This document shows, piece after piece, positions 1 through 9,190 of a stretch of DNA of 64,000 nucleotides. Positions within the stretch are counted from its first letter, which is position 1, and each line of letters starts with the position of its first letter. A program made the position numbers and the translations under genes. This stretch comes from Clostridium sp. D53t1_180928_C8 (GTDB lineage Bacteria > Bacillota > Clostridia > Clostridiales > Clostridiaceae). The stretch is from the NCBI RefSeq assembly GCF_015667795.1, contig NZ_JADPEL010000005.1, forward strand, positions 124,001-188,000, written 5' to 3'. The notes under the pieces are model-generated. The model made no database searches and was not told the DNA's origin. It saw only the letters and a list, made by a program, of their open reading frames with translations.

Positions 1-344
1 TTTAATCTTAGATACTTACTCATTAATATTCCATAAGGAGTTCCAGCTCTAGCTAAAGATACTATTACTAAATCATTTCCCTTTTCTCTATATACTATTT
101 CTGATATTTTTGCCACATAGTATGCAATTATTTTTTTATCTCTATTTAGCATATTAAGAAACAAACTTTTTATCTCTTTACTAGGCTTATTTTCTTTTGA
201 AATCATTTCTGAATAATTAATTCCATTTCTTATTAATGCCTCTTTCTCCTTTATTGTAATTTCCTCTATATCATTAGTTAAATCTTTAAGTAAAAATATA
301 CAATCTCCATCATAACTATGCTTGACTAAATTTATATTATCCAT
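1..344 (-). CDS. StiP-like protein of the Ter-associated metabolite module (partial, 3' end outside window)
   Basis: About 114 N-terminal codons are present; the reading frame runs off the window edge. The start ATG at 342-344 lies 5 bp after the stop of the PRTase gene, so the two are translationally close. The N-terminus carries FLLKDLT near residue 18 and SLARAGTPYGI near residue 96, both features I associate with the StiP family (annotated as a putative cysteine protease with a PELOTA-like RNA-binding part in comparative genomics of tellurite-resistance operons). Known: this family co-occurs with PRTase-TRSP and TIM-barrel lyase genes, as here. Inferred: a role in making or using a nucleoside-like compound. 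The biochemical function is not established, and the catalytic part is outside the window. Confidence 0.7.
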   Translation of the reverse strand, partial: MDNINLVKHSYDGDCIFLLKDLTNDIEEITIKEKEALIRNGINYSEMISKENKPSKEIKSLFLNMLNRDKKIIAYYVAKISEIVYREKGNDLVIVSLARAGTPYGILMSKYLRL

Positions 345-349
345 AACTC

Positions 350-1513
350 TTAAATCCTTACTATAATCATATTATTTGTTAATTTAACATTTAAATCATC
401 TTCTGTTATTAAAATTACTTTATCATACCTTTCTTCTATTTCGCTTTTATTATAGAAGTAATACTTAACTCCTTTATGATAAAATACATGCTTTTCTTTT
501 ATTGGATAATCATCAATATTCTCGCAATAAATAGGACTTCTTGTAGTACTTTTAAAAAATACATTACCCTTTATGTAAGAAGCTATTCTACATGGAATAT
601 ATATATTTTCACCATGACCTAATATTAATACTTTCTCACTACTTTTAATAAAAGATTGCACCTTATTAGCAACCTCTTCACAGCTTTTTTCTAAGGCTTC
701 TATTTCATTAAATTCTACTCCAAATCTACCTGTATTTAATAAATAACTCTCTTTTTCCGCCTTATAGCTCGTCTTTAAATTTATTCTCTCTAAAACCTTA
801 TAATTTAGAATGTCAGTAGTTTCTTCTATTAACTTATCCGAATTATCTATGTAAGTACTATTATCATTTATTTTAATATCTCCACATATTAACGATAAAA
901 CTTCTACATTAATATTTTCTTTCTTAATTAAATCATTATATGATTTTCTATGTTCTTCACTTCTCCAATCTAATATACTAAGAATAATAAAATCCCTTAC
1001 GCTACTTACTGATTTTAATTCTCTTATTATATTTATCATAGATTTTCCTGTTGTTATTTCATCATCTACTAAAATTATTTTTTCTGCATTTAGAATCTTA
1101 TCTTTATCTAATGGAAAGCATTTATGTGTTGTAGCATGAGAATGCTCTTCTTCAAATTTTAAAAGTGAACTTAATTCTGTTATATCTTCTCTAGTAGTTG
1201 TAATATAATAACAATTTTTAATATATGAAGCTACAGACATTCCTAATCCAGTTGCTGTTTCGGCAAACCCTAATACACATATTTTCTCATTACTTTTATA
1301 AGGCAATTCTTTTTGTTCTTTATCAAAAATAAGACCAGCTAATTTTGCTCCCATTTCTTTGCATATATTAGGCCTAGCTTCAATATGTTTACCTAGCACC
1401 TTACTTATAAACAAAAAATTTCTCTTTTCATTATTAATCCTTTTTCCCATTACTATCAAATCATTTAAATCTAAATTATATCTATTCTCTCTTATATTTA
1501 TATCTATACTCAT
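350..1513 (-). CDS. PRTase-like protein with C-terminal TRSP domain (Ter module)
   Basis: 387 residues. The N-terminal half is a phosphoribosyltransferase fold: LGFAETATGLGMSVA near residues 81-95, and the PRPP-binding loop IILVDDEITTGKS near 145-157, with the two Asp residues and TTGKS typical of type I PRTases. The C-terminal half has TGRFGVEF near 258, the hallmark I associate with TRSP domains, followed by an ILGHGE motif near 295. Known: PRTase-TRSP proteins are found in Ter stress operons with the neighbouring lyase and StiP genes, where they are predicted to build a ribosylated metabolite. It sits 13 bp after the lyase gene and 5 bp before the StiP gene, all in one direction, so one operon is very likely. 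A GGGGATG ribosome site precedes the ATG. Substrate unknown. Confidence 0.8.
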   Translation of the reverse strand: MSIDINIRENRYNLDLNDLIVMGKRINNEKRNFLFISKVLGKHIEARPNICKEMGAKLAGLIFDKEQKELPYKSNEKICVLGFAETATGLGMSVASYIKNCYYITTTREDITELSSLLKFEEEHSHATTHKCFPLDKDKILNAEKIILVDDEITTGKSMINIIRELKSVSSVRDFIILSILDWRSEEHRKSYNDLIKKENINVEVLSLICGDIKINDNSTYIDNSDKLIEETTDILNYKVLERINLKTSYKAEKESYLLNTGRFGVEFNEIEALEKSCEEVANKVQSFIKSSEKVLILGHGENIYIPCRIASYIKGNVFFKSTTRSPIYCENIDDYPIKEKHVFYHKGVKYYFYNKSEIEERYDKVILITEDDLNVKLTNNMIIVRI

Positions 1514-1526
1514 AATTCATCCCCTT

Positions 1527-2642
1527 TTACTCTATATTTTTATTGCTAAATTCAGACTTATCATTTTCTTTATATAACTCTTCATTTAATACTTTTTCAT
1601 TTAATACTCCAAAAACTTTTGCTCTACTCATTATTTTTTTCGCCCAATTAAAATGTGGTTTTACCTCATTCATCTTATTTCCGCCATATCCTTTAAATAC
1701 GCCTCCATCATTACAAGATCCAATTATATTTTTTGCATCAATATATTCTTCATAAGTAACTGCATACAATGAATTTACATATTTAATTTGACTTGGATGA
1801 ATTATTGTTTTACCACAAAATCCATTTTCTTTATCGATTTTAATCTCATTTATTAATCCAATAACTTCTTTAGAACTTATATCCTCAGAAAAATACTCCC
1901 AAACCGGTGCTGAAATAACATAATTTTGTCCTTCTCTTAAAAATATATTTATAATATCAATCAAGCAATCAGCTACAACCCTTACATTATATATACTTGA
2001 ATTAACGCTCCTTCTTAATCCAAACTTTGAAGAAAAATCTGTTCCTCCAACTCTAATATTTAAAATAATATTAGAATATTTATCTATTACTTCTTTTAAA
2101 TTTATTAATTCTTGTAGTCTTGTCTCCTTATAAATAATAGCTTCACTCTCTAAAATAGGCATAGCGTATAAAATCTCATTATATCTTTTAGAAAGTTCTT
2201 TTATATATTCAAGATAATCTATTGAGTTTTTCGTTGTAAACTTTGGAAAAATAAATCCAGCAATATAACTATAATGCTCTGGTCTTAATTTGGATGTAAA
2301 CCTAATAAATTGATTATAATTTCTTATCCTAAAAAAAATAAGAGGACTACTATTTATAACCTCTATATTCTCACTATAAATTTTCAATTTATCTAACATT
2401 TTAACAACATTATCTTCTGCAGCTTCAACCTCACTATCTCTAGTTGCATCCTCAAAACAAATAGAAATTGCTCCTAATTCATCAAAATCCCCATTAATTA
2501 TTTTTTCATAAAAGTCTTTTTCTCCATTCATATATAAATTAGCGCCTACTGCATATTTCAATATATCTTTATCTGAATACTTATTAAACACTACTGGTTT
2601 TTTATAAAATAAATTCTTTTTACACTCTTTTAAATATCTCAC
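1527..2642 (-). CDS. HpcH/HpaI / CitE-like TIM-barrel C-C bond lyase (Ter module)
   Basis: 371 residues, first gene of the Ter-type operon in this window. It resembles the citrate-lyase-beta/HpcH aldolase superfamily: an acidic metal-site region ISICFEDATRDSEVEAAE (about residues 56-73), LNIRVGGTDFSSKFGLRR (about 194-211), and GKTIIHPSQIKYVNSLY (about 273-289), where IHPSQI is the CitE-type C-terminal motif. Known: a lyase of this fold is a constant partner of PRTase-TRSP and StiP genes. The start used is a GTG (2640-2642) with AAAGGAG about 12 bp upstream, a rather long spacing; no better start is visible. Reaction and substrate are unknown; it is expected to be cytoplasmic. Confidence 0.75.
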   Translation of the reverse strand: MRYLKECKKNLFYKKPVVFNKYSDKDILKYAVGANLYMNGEKDFYEKIINGDFDELGAISICFEDATRDSEVEAAEDNVVKMLDKLKIYSENIEVINSSPLIFFRIRNYNQFIRFTSKLRPEHYSYIAGFIFPKFTTKNSIDYLEYIKELSKRYNEILYAMPILESEAIIYKETRLQELINLKEVIDKYSNIILNIRVGGTDFSSKFGLRRSVNSSIYNVRVVADCLIDIINIFLREGQNYVISAPVWEYFSEDISSKEVIGLINEIKIDKENGFCGKTIIHPSQIKYVNSLYAVTYEEYIDAKNIIGSCNDGGVFKGYGGNKMNEVKPHFNWAKKIMSRAKVFGVLNEKVLNEELYKENDKSEFSNKNIE

Positions 2643-2851
2643 TTTATCTTCATACTCCTTTGTAATACCTATTAATTACTTTTATGTAATGGTTAAGTAT
2701 TATTCAATTATATCAAAATAAATGCTATTTTGGTTAAAATATACTCTTAATATTTATTATATTTTTTGACAACTTCCTCTCATCCTCATATAATATTTGA
2801 GTATTATTGCACATTGTATTAATAATCTAAAGAAGAGGAGGAAAATATATA

Positions 2852-4786
2852 ATGTATTTAATTATTTCTATTTTTGCATTATTGATATCATTTTTACTTT
2901 CTGTTATTAAAACAGATTACAGAAAAATATTAATAATTATAAATGTCTTTATATCACTTATATATATTATATGGAGATTTACTGTTATACCTACTGAATA
3001 CGGACTCATAAGTTTTATATTAGGTTTATCTTTATATTCTGCAGAAGTTTTAGGTCTAATATCCTTTATAAATTTTCAGTACTTATTTACTAAAAATTAT
3101 AAATTAGAGAGTAAATCATTAAATGATTATCTTCCTAATGATATTCCTTCAGTAGATGTACTTATATGTACATATAACGAGCCATTAAACTTACTTAAAA
3201 AAACCATAATAGCTAGTAAAAATTTAGATTATCCTAAAAATAAACTTAAAATTTATGTTTGCGATGATGGTAATAGAGTAACATTAAAAAATTTGTGTAA
3301 AAACTATAATGTAAATTATATTACTAGAGATAATAATGAAGGTGCTAAAGCAGGAAATATAAATAATGCTTTAAGTATAATAAATGGTGATTTATTTGCT
3401 ATTCTAGATGCAGATATGATTCCTAAGAAAAACTTTCTAAATAGAACTGTTGGATATTTTATTAATGAAAACATATCTTTCGTACAAGCTCCACAAGTTT
3501 ATTATAATCAAGATATGTATCAATATAACCTTAATAAAACACTTCCTAATGAACAAGACTTCTTTATGAGAGATATAGAAGAAGCTAGAGCTGCTAGAAA
3601 TGCTGTTTTACATGTTGGAACAAATGCAGTTTTTAGAAAAAAATATGTTATGGATATAGGTGGATACCCTACCTCCTCGCTAACTGAAGATATGGCTGTT
3701 GGCATGTTATTGCAATCAAAGGGATATGATTCAGTATTTGTAAATGAAGAATTAGTTTTAGGCTTAAGTGCTACAACTTTTACTGAACTTGTTAAACAAC
3801 GAGATAGATGGTGTAGAGGAAACCTACAAGTAATAAAACAATTTAATGTTTTATTTAATAAAGGCTTAACCTTAGGGCAAAAAATTGCATACCTTGATGG
3901 TGTAATATATTGGCTTTCAAGTCTTCAAAAACTTATATACATATTGTGTCCATTAATATTTTTATTAAGTAGTAAATTAATTATAGATTCTTCAGTGAAA
4001 AACTTATTAATAGTTTTTATTCCTTTTTTACTTGGTCAAATATTAATATTTAATAGACTTTCCCCTAGAACAAGAAGTTTAAAGTGGTCTCACTATTATG
4101 AAATAGCTATGGCTCCTCATATAAGTCTTTCTATATTACGAGAATTATTTTGTTTAAAATTAAAGTTTAATGTTACATCTAAAGATATAACTAATAACAA
4201 AAAACAGTTCCAATTTAAAATGGCTTTACCTCATATTTTAATAATACTATTAAGTATACTAGCTTGGATTTTTGGCACTATATTCCTAATAAATAATAAA
4301 ATTAACTTAGGCGCTTACTTAATTAATATTATATGGAGTATATATAACTTTTTAGGTGCAATAATTTCTATTAAAGTTGCGTATCAAAATCCATTATATA
4401 GGAAAAGCGAAAGAATTCCGATTCAAGATCCCATAAATATTTTTATTAATACTGAAAAAGGTAAATTAACTGGATCATTAATAGATATATCAGAAAATGG
4501 ACTAGCTGTGAATTTAGATAAATATTCGGATATTACATTAAATTCAAAAATTGATTTACATATTGATAATAATATAATTCCTTGTAAAGTTGTTAGGAAT
4601 AAAGATAATCTATTAGGATTGACATTTGAATCATTAAATAATACTCAATTCGAGTTCGTAATGAATATATACATAAGTAATATGAAACCATATTATGATA
4701 CTAAGAAACTTCAAAAATACATAAAAAAAGACTCCTCAATAAGTAATATTTTTTCATTTAATAAATCAAAAGTTCACTCTACTTAA
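2852..4786 (+). CDS. Cellulose-synthase-like family 2 glycosyltransferase with C-terminal PilZ domain
   Basis: 644 residues, membrane-bound processive beta-glycosyltransferase of the BcsA type. Hydrophobic segments lie at about 1-80, then a cytosolic GT2 domain with DVLICTYNEP (105-114), VCDDGN (about 134), the metal-binding DADM (about 191), TED (about 280) and QRDRWCRGN (about 314), the QxxRW product-channel motif. Several more membrane segments follow. The C-terminus (about 528-625) is a PilZ domain with RKSER (RxxxR) and DISENGLAV (DxSxxG), the two c-di-GMP contacts. It is a single gene: no bcsB, bcsZ, diguanylate cyclase or phosphodiesterase is nearby. The ribosome site is GAGGAGG. Inferred: c-di-GMP-activated synthesis of a beta-glucan or similar exopolysaccharide; cellulose itself is not proven. 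Confidence 0.85.
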   Translation: MYLIISIFALLISFLLSVIKTDYRKILIIINVFISLIYIIWRFTVIPTEYGLISFILGLSLYSAEVLGLISFINFQYLFTKNYKLESKSLNDYLPNDIPSVDVLICTYNEPLNLLKKTIIASKNLDYPKNKLKIYVCDDGNRVTLKNLCKNYNVNYITRDNNEGAKAGNINNALSIINGDLFAILDADMIPKKNFLNRTVGYFINENISFVQAPQVYYNQDMYQYNLNKTLPNEQDFFMRDIEEARAARNAVLHVGTNAVFRKKYVMDIGGYPTSSLTEDMAVGMLLQSKGYDSVFVNEELVLGLSATTFTELVKQRDRWCRGNLQVIKQFNVLFNKGLTLGQKIAYLDGVIYWLSSLQKLIYILCPLIFLLSSKLIIDSSVKNLLIVFIPFLLGQILIFNRLSPRTRSLKWSHYYEIAMAPHISLSILRELFCLKLKFNVTSKDITNNKKQFQFKMALPHILIILLSILAWIFGTIFLINNKINLGAYLINIIWSIYNFLGAIISIKVAYQNPLYRKSERIPIQDPINIFINTEKGKLTGSLIDISENGLAVNLDKYSDITLNSKIDLHIDNNIIPCKVVRNKDNLLGLTFESLNNTQFEFVMNIYISNMKPYYDTKKLQKYIKKDSSISNIFSFNKSKVHST

Positions 4787-4848
4787 TTAATAACTATCTT
4801 ATCTTAACCTCTCCCAACCACCTAAGTTTAATTTTAATACATAAAAAA

Positions 4849-4879
4849 ATGGCATAGATTTATCTATGCCTATTTTTTA
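4849..4879. terminator. Bidirectional intrinsic terminator between the glycosyltransferase and nanA
   Basis: Perfect 9-bp stem (4851-4859 with 4862-4870, GGCATAGAT/ATCTATGCC) flanked by an A run on the left and a T run on the right. The 3' ends of the two convergent genes (4786 and 4888) face it. Confidence 0.85.
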
Positions 4880-4887
4880 TTACTATA

Positions 4888-5802
4888 CTAAGCATTGTAC
4901 TTTTCTATTACATTAATAACCCTCTCGTAAAGCGCTTTCACTCTTGGCATTTCATATTCATCTACAGGTTCTAAAGGAAGCCTTGTTGTTCCTATATCAA
5001 CACCTCTAAGTTTAACAATTTCTTTTGCAACTCCATAAAGAGATGGAAATGAAAGCAACTCTCCTATTATATCATTAATTGCAAATTGTACTTCCTTTGC
5101 TTTTTCTATATTTCCAGTTGAAAAATACTCTTCTGCCTTTAAAAACAACTCGGGCATTACACCATAAGTTCCTCCTATTCCTGAGTCAGCACCCATTATT
5201 CTTCCTGATATATATTGTTCATCAGGCCCATTAAAAACTAAAAAATCCTCTCCTGCAATTGCCTTAAACCTCTGAATATCATAAGTACTCATACTACTAT
5301 TTTTTATTCCTGCAACATTTTTATATGATAGCATTTTATTTAATAAGTTATTAGATAGTGAATAGCCTGTAGTTTGAGGAATGTTATATATTATAAATGG
5401 AAGATCTGCGCTATCCATTATATTCTTCCAATGCAATTCAATACTTCTTTCCGGAAGACCATAATAAACATTAGGAACAGCTGAAAGTGCATGAGCTCCA
5501 ATTTCCTTTGCATGTTTAGCAAGCTCAACACTATCCCTAGTCGCTGCGGCTCCTACATGAACTATAATAGTTAGTTCATCTCCAACTTCATTCATTACAG
5601 CTTCTAACATTTTCTTTCTCTCATCTACAGTTAAAAGAAACCCCTCTCCAGAACTTCCACCTACATATAATCCTTTTACACCTTTACTCGCATAAAATCT
5701 TGCTAACTTTTTAGTAGCTTCTGTACTTATATTTCCCTCTTTATCAAAACAAGCATAAAATGCTATAAATATACCTTTAAAGTCATCTTTACAAAATTTC
5801 AT
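4888..5802 (-). CDS. nanA: N-acetylneuraminate lyase-like protein (DapA/NanA family)
   Basis: 304 residues, class I aldolase of the DHDPS/NAL family. Visible are YVGGSSGEGFLLTVDER (about 46-62, substrate carboxylate loop), IIYNIPQTTG (about 137-146, catalytic Tyr) and VAGIKNSS (about 162-169, Schiff-base Lys). The GGS-S/T-GEGF loop and the setting beside nanE and a sugar ABC system favour sialate cleavage to ManNAc and pyruvate over lysine synthesis. It is the last gene of the nanE-binding protein-permease-permease-nanA operon, 24 bp after the permease, and is followed by a terminator. A dihydrodipicolinate synthase or 2-keto-3-deoxy-sugar aldolase role cannot be ruled out from sequence alone. 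Confidence 0.8.
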   Translation of the reverse strand: MKFCKDDFKGIFIAFYACFDKEGNISTEATKKLARFYASKGVKGLYVGGSSGEGFLLTVDERKKMLEAVMNEVGDELTIIVHVGAAATRDSVELAKHAKEIGAHALSAVPNVYYGLPERSIELHWKNIMDSADLPFIIYNIPQTTGYSLSNNLLNKMLSYKNVAGIKNSSMSTYDIQRFKAIAGEDFLVFNGPDEQYISGRIMGADSGIGGTYGVMPELFLKAEEYFSTGNIEKAKEVQFAINDIIGELLSFPSLYGVAKEIVKLRGVDIGTTRLPLEPVDEYEMPRVKALYERVINVIEKYNA

Positions 5803-5826
5803 AATTACACCATCCTTTTTATACTA

Positions 5827-6657
5827 TTAACCTTTTACTGCACCCATAGCAATACCTTGAGTAAAATACTTTTGGAATGCTATAAATATTACTATCATAG
5901 GAAGTGATGCTAATGCTGCACCTGCCATAATCGATCCATAGTTTGTAGTAAATTCTGATTGTAATAAAGCCACTCCTAAAGGTAAAGTAACCATATCCTT
6001 GCTTCTTATAAGAATAAGTTGCATGAAGTAGTCATTCCAAGAACTTATAAATGTAAATATCGCTAAGGCTCCAATTCCTGGTTTCACAAGAGGAATAACA
6101 ATATTCCAAAAAATTCTTACCTCTGAGCATCCATCTATTTTAGCAGCTTCTAAAAGTTCTCCTGGAATTCCTTGTGAAAATTGTTTCATTAAAAACACCC
6201 CAAATGGCCAAGCAACAGCTGGAAGTATTAATGCCTTATATGAGTTAATCCAATCTAATTTAGCCAATATTGTAAATAATGGTATCAAAACAACTTGTTT
6301 AGGTAACGCCATTGCGATTATGAAAAACCAAAATATTATTCTCCTTCCCGGAAACCTTTTCTTAGCTAATACATACCCTCCCATAGTTGAACTTAAACAA
6401 ACTAATATCATTGTACTAAAAGAAATAAAAAAACTGTTGAAAGACCATTTTAATAGTGGTGATTTAGCCAAATCTTTAAAGTTATCTAATGTAGCAGGGC
6501 TTGGAAACCACTGTGGCGGTATTTGTATAGTTGCACTTTGATTTTTAAAAGCACCTGTTAATATCCAATAAAATGGAAAAAGGAATATAATACTAAGTAC
6601 TATTATTATTGTCATAAAAATTATATCTTTAGGTGATATTTTTTTTAACTTACCCAT
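5827..6657 (-). CDS. Sugar ABC transporter permease, MalG type
   Basis: 276 residues with six predicted membrane segments, inner-membrane subunit of a CUT1-type carbohydrate importer. The EAA loop is EAAKIDGCSEVRIFWNIVIP (about 184-203), which docks on the ATPase. It is 20 bp after the MalF-type gene and 24 bp before nanA, so it is in the nan operon and probably carries sialic acid or a sialylated or related amino sugar. No ATPase subunit is encoded in the locus; clostridial CUT1 systems often share one MsmK-like ATPase coded elsewhere. Confidence 0.9.
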   Translation of the reverse strand: MGKLKKISPKDIIFMTIIIVLSIIFLFPFYWILTGAFKNQSATIQIPPQWFPSPATLDNFKDLAKSPLLKWSFNSFFISFSTMILVCLSSTMGGYVLAKKRFPGRRIIFWFFIIAMALPKQVVLIPLFTILAKLDWINSYKALILPAVAWPFGVFLMKQFSQGIPGELLEAAKIDGCSEVRIFWNIVIPLVKPGIGALAIFTFISSWNDYFMQLILIRSKDMVTLPLGVALLQSEFTTNYGSIMAGAALASLPMIVIFIAFQKYFTQGIAMGAVKG

Positions 6658-6677
6658 TAAACCTTCACTCCCTTCTC

Positions 6678-7604
6678 TTAGTAGTCAACCTCTTCTCCAA
6701 AGAATTTATATTGAACTATTGAAATAATCATTATTATTATCGCAAGAACAACTCCCATTGCCGAAGCTAAACCATATTTATTTAATGTAAATGCTCTCTC
6801 ATAGACTAAATACATAATTGTTGATGTAGAATATGCAGGTCCCCCTGAAGTTAAAAGTTGTATTATAGCAAATGTTTGGAATGAATTTATTGTTGAAATT
6901 ATTACAATATATAATGTAGTTGGCATTAAAAGAGGCCATGTAATCTTTCTAAATATTTGCCAAGATGTTGCCCCATCAATTTCTGCCGCTTCTAGATATG
7001 ATGCCGGAATATTTCCTAATGATGCTACATATAAAATTATAGGTTGTCCGACTGATAGAGTTATTAAGACTACCACAATACATATCAATGCATACTTTGG
7101 ATCTCCTAACCATGTTTTGGGTTCTGCCCCAAAAAGGCTAGTTATATAGTTTAGTATTCCATAATTAGGGTGTAAAATCCAACCCCATACTACAGTTATA
7201 CTAACTATTGATGAAACTGTAGGAAGATAGAATATTCCTCTAAATAATGATCTTAAAAAAGGATTCTTCTTATATATTACTAATGATATAAATAGTGATA
7301 AGACAATTACAACGGGGACTGTTCCAAGCACTATAAGTAAAGTGTTTATTAAAGACTTTATAAATACTTCATCAGACAATAAACTTTTATAGTTTTCTAA
7401 GCCTATAAACTCAAATTTTCTAAGAGAATAATCAAAGAAGCTTATATATATACCTTTAAGCATTGGATAAACGACAAAATAACCAAAGATTATTAGAATT
7501 GGTGAAAGGAATAAGTATGCAGAAATCCATTCTTTTAAATCTAATTTACTGATTTTTTTATGTTTTTTTGCTAATCTATGCTCTACCTTCTGCATATTTT
7601 GCAT
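6678..7604 (-). CDS. Sugar ABC transporter permease, MalF type
   Basis: 308 residues with a basic cytosolic N-terminus (about 1-28) and six membrane segments. The EAA motif EAAEIDGATSWQIFRKITWP is at about 217-236. It pairs with the MalG-type permease 20 bp downstream. It is separated from the binding-protein gene upstream by 190 bp holding two strong stem-loops, which may set the ratio of binding protein to permease. An AGGTG-type ribosome site lies just upstream of the ATG. Confidence 0.9.
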   Translation of the reverse strand: MQNMQKVEHRLAKKHKKISKLDLKEWISAYLFLSPILIIFGYFVVYPMLKGIYISFFDYSLRKFEFIGLENYKSLLSDEVFIKSLINTLLIVLGTVPVVIVLSLFISLVIYKKNPFLRSLFRGIFYLPTVSSIVSITVVWGWILHPNYGILNYITSLFGAEPKTWLGDPKYALICIVVVLITLSVGQPIILYVASLGNIPASYLEAAEIDGATSWQIFRKITWPLLMPTTLYIVIISTINSFQTFAIIQLLTSGGPAYSTSTIMYLVYERAFTLNKYGLASAMGVVLAIIIMIISIVQYKFFGEEVDY

Positions 7605-7722
7605 AATAACACCTCCACTATGATTAATACTAAAATAAAATTAAATTAAGTAGTTTACCAATTTTAAAGATGAATTTTCAAAATCAATAACCTTTAAATT
7701 TAATAATTATTTTTGATGTACT

Positions 7723-7789
7723 AAACTCTAAATATTAATTATTTAGAGTTTTATGTATAGTATGGAGCCGAAAACTGCTCCATACTATA
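7723..7789 (-). other. Two consecutive stem-loops between binding-protein and permease genes
   Basis: Seen: a perfect 13-bp stem (7756-7768 with 7777-7789, loop of 8) beginning 5 bp after the stop codon of the binding-protein gene, then a perfect 11-bp stem (7723-7733 with 7741-7751, loop of 7). Neither is followed by a T run on the minus strand, so neither looks like an efficient terminator. Inferred: 3'-end protection or partial attenuation that keeps the binding protein more abundant than the permeases, as known for malE-malF type operons. Confidence 0.7.
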
Positions 7790-7794
7790 TATAA

Positions 7795-9135
7795 CTATTT
7801 CTTATCTAAAGTTTCATTTGCCTTTTGAACAAATTCATCTAGTCCATCTTTTGCTGTTGTATTTCCAAGTAGAACATTTTGAAGTGTAGGGAACCAATAA
7901 GTTCTCATTTCTGTAAATCCAGGAACTGCATTATAATATGTTCCTATATATTTAACCATAGTCTCAGCATATTTTACCTCTTCATTATCATATAAACCTG
8001 TAACTGATTTTCTTACAGATAATCCACCTGTAGCTACTAAATTAGTTTTAAATGTTTCTGGATCATTAGCTATAAAGTCAGCTAATTTCTTTGCTGCTTC
8101 TACTTTATCTGGGTCATTATTATCAAATATACCTATGCCTCCTACAAACGCTTCTAATTGTGGCTTTGTAGAAGTGCTTGGAGTTGGGAATGGAATTAAA
8201 ACTTCTTCAAAGTTACCTACCTTTTTAGAAGAATTAGTTTTCATTAATACTGTTGAGTATATTATAGTTGAAGCTGATTTTCCTTGTAGATACATATCCA
8301 TAGCATCATTACTTGTTAAAGCCTCTGCACCTTTTGCTATATATCCTTCTTTAACACCATTAGCAACCCATTCTAAAGCCTTTACTCCTTCTGGACTATT
8401 TATAGTGTACTCTTTTAAATCATTTGATATTGTTTCACCTCCATATATATTAGAAATCAAAGCTCTTGTAGCTTGATCCCCACCACTTGATTTGCTAAAT
8501 ACTGTCATTGGAGCAACATCTGGAAGCTTTTCCTTTATTGCTTTTAAAAGAGCTGTCATTTCATCTATTGTCCATAATCTATCAGGTTTGTCTAATGGTA
8601 ACATATCTGCAATACCAGCTTCTTCTAACATAGTTTTGTTAAATGCCATCATAAATGGTGCTGTATTTATAGGATACATATAATAATGTTCATCTAACTT
8701 ACATGCATCTAAAATCGTTGATGGTACATCCTCTTTAAAAGAATCTGTAAACATATCATCTAATGGCGCCATTACAGCATTTCTTGCATATTCTATAATT
8801 CTTCCTGGATAATCATAAACTAAATCAGGTGCAGAATTTGATGCTATAGCTGTATTTATCTTTTGTGGACCACTATTGAAATCTATCATTTCCACATTTA
8901 CTTTTATATTTGGATACTTTTTATTAAAATTTTCAATAATTTGTTGTTCGAATTTCCCTGGAGTATTATCGATAGTATCATAATTAGGATAATTCCACCA
9001 AGTTATTTCAACAGGCTTATCTTCATCTTTAGAATCACCTGTAGTTGTTGATTCATTTTTCCCACATCCAGTAAAAATACTTAAAGATAATACTGATACA
9101 AGGCTTAAAGCTACTAAAGTCTTAATACGTTTCAT
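7795..9135 (-). CDS. Extracellular solute-binding lipoprotein of a sugar ABC transporter
   Basis: 446 residues. The N-terminus is a lipoprotein signal: basic MKRIKT, a hydrophobic core, then the lipobox FTGC with Cys near residue 23, followed by a Ser/Thr/Asp/Glu-rich linker. The mature part fits family 1 extracellular binding proteins (ITWWNYPNYD near 48, repeated aromatic residues, and a C-terminal region with VPGFTEMRTYWFPTLQN). It lies 55 bp after nanE and ahead of the two permeases, so it probably captures sialic acid or an N-acetylated sugar outside the membrane. The exact ligand cannot be read from the sequence. Confidence 0.88.
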   Translation of the reverse strand: MKRIKTLVALSLVSVLSLSIFTGCGKNESTTTGDSKDEDKPVEITWWNYPNYDTIDNTPGKFEQQIIENFNKKYPNIKVNVEMIDFNSGPQKINTAIASNSAPDLVYDYPGRIIEYARNAVMAPLDDMFTDSFKEDVPSTILDACKLDEHYYMYPINTAPFMMAFNKTMLEEAGIADMLPLDKPDRLWTIDEMTALLKAIKEKLPDVAPMTVFSKSSGGDQATRALISNIYGGETISNDLKEYTINSPEGVKALEWVANGVKEGYIAKGAEALTSNDAMDMYLQGKSASTIIYSTVLMKTNSSKKVGNFEEVLIPFPTPSTSTKPQLEAFVGGIGIFDNNDPDKVEAAKKLADFIANDPETFKTNLVATGGLSVRKSVTGLYDNEEVKYAETMVKYIGTYYNAVPGFTEMRTYWFPTLQNVLLGNTTAKDGLDEFVQKANETLDKK

Positions 9136-9190
9136 TGTTTTTCCCCCTACACTTTTAAAATTTTATTATATCAATTCAATATAATCGTTT

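Noticed and set aside
7723-7789. Hairpins after the binding-protein gene as a true operon terminator
   Set aside because: No T run follows either hairpin on the minus strand, and no clear promoter precedes the permease genes.
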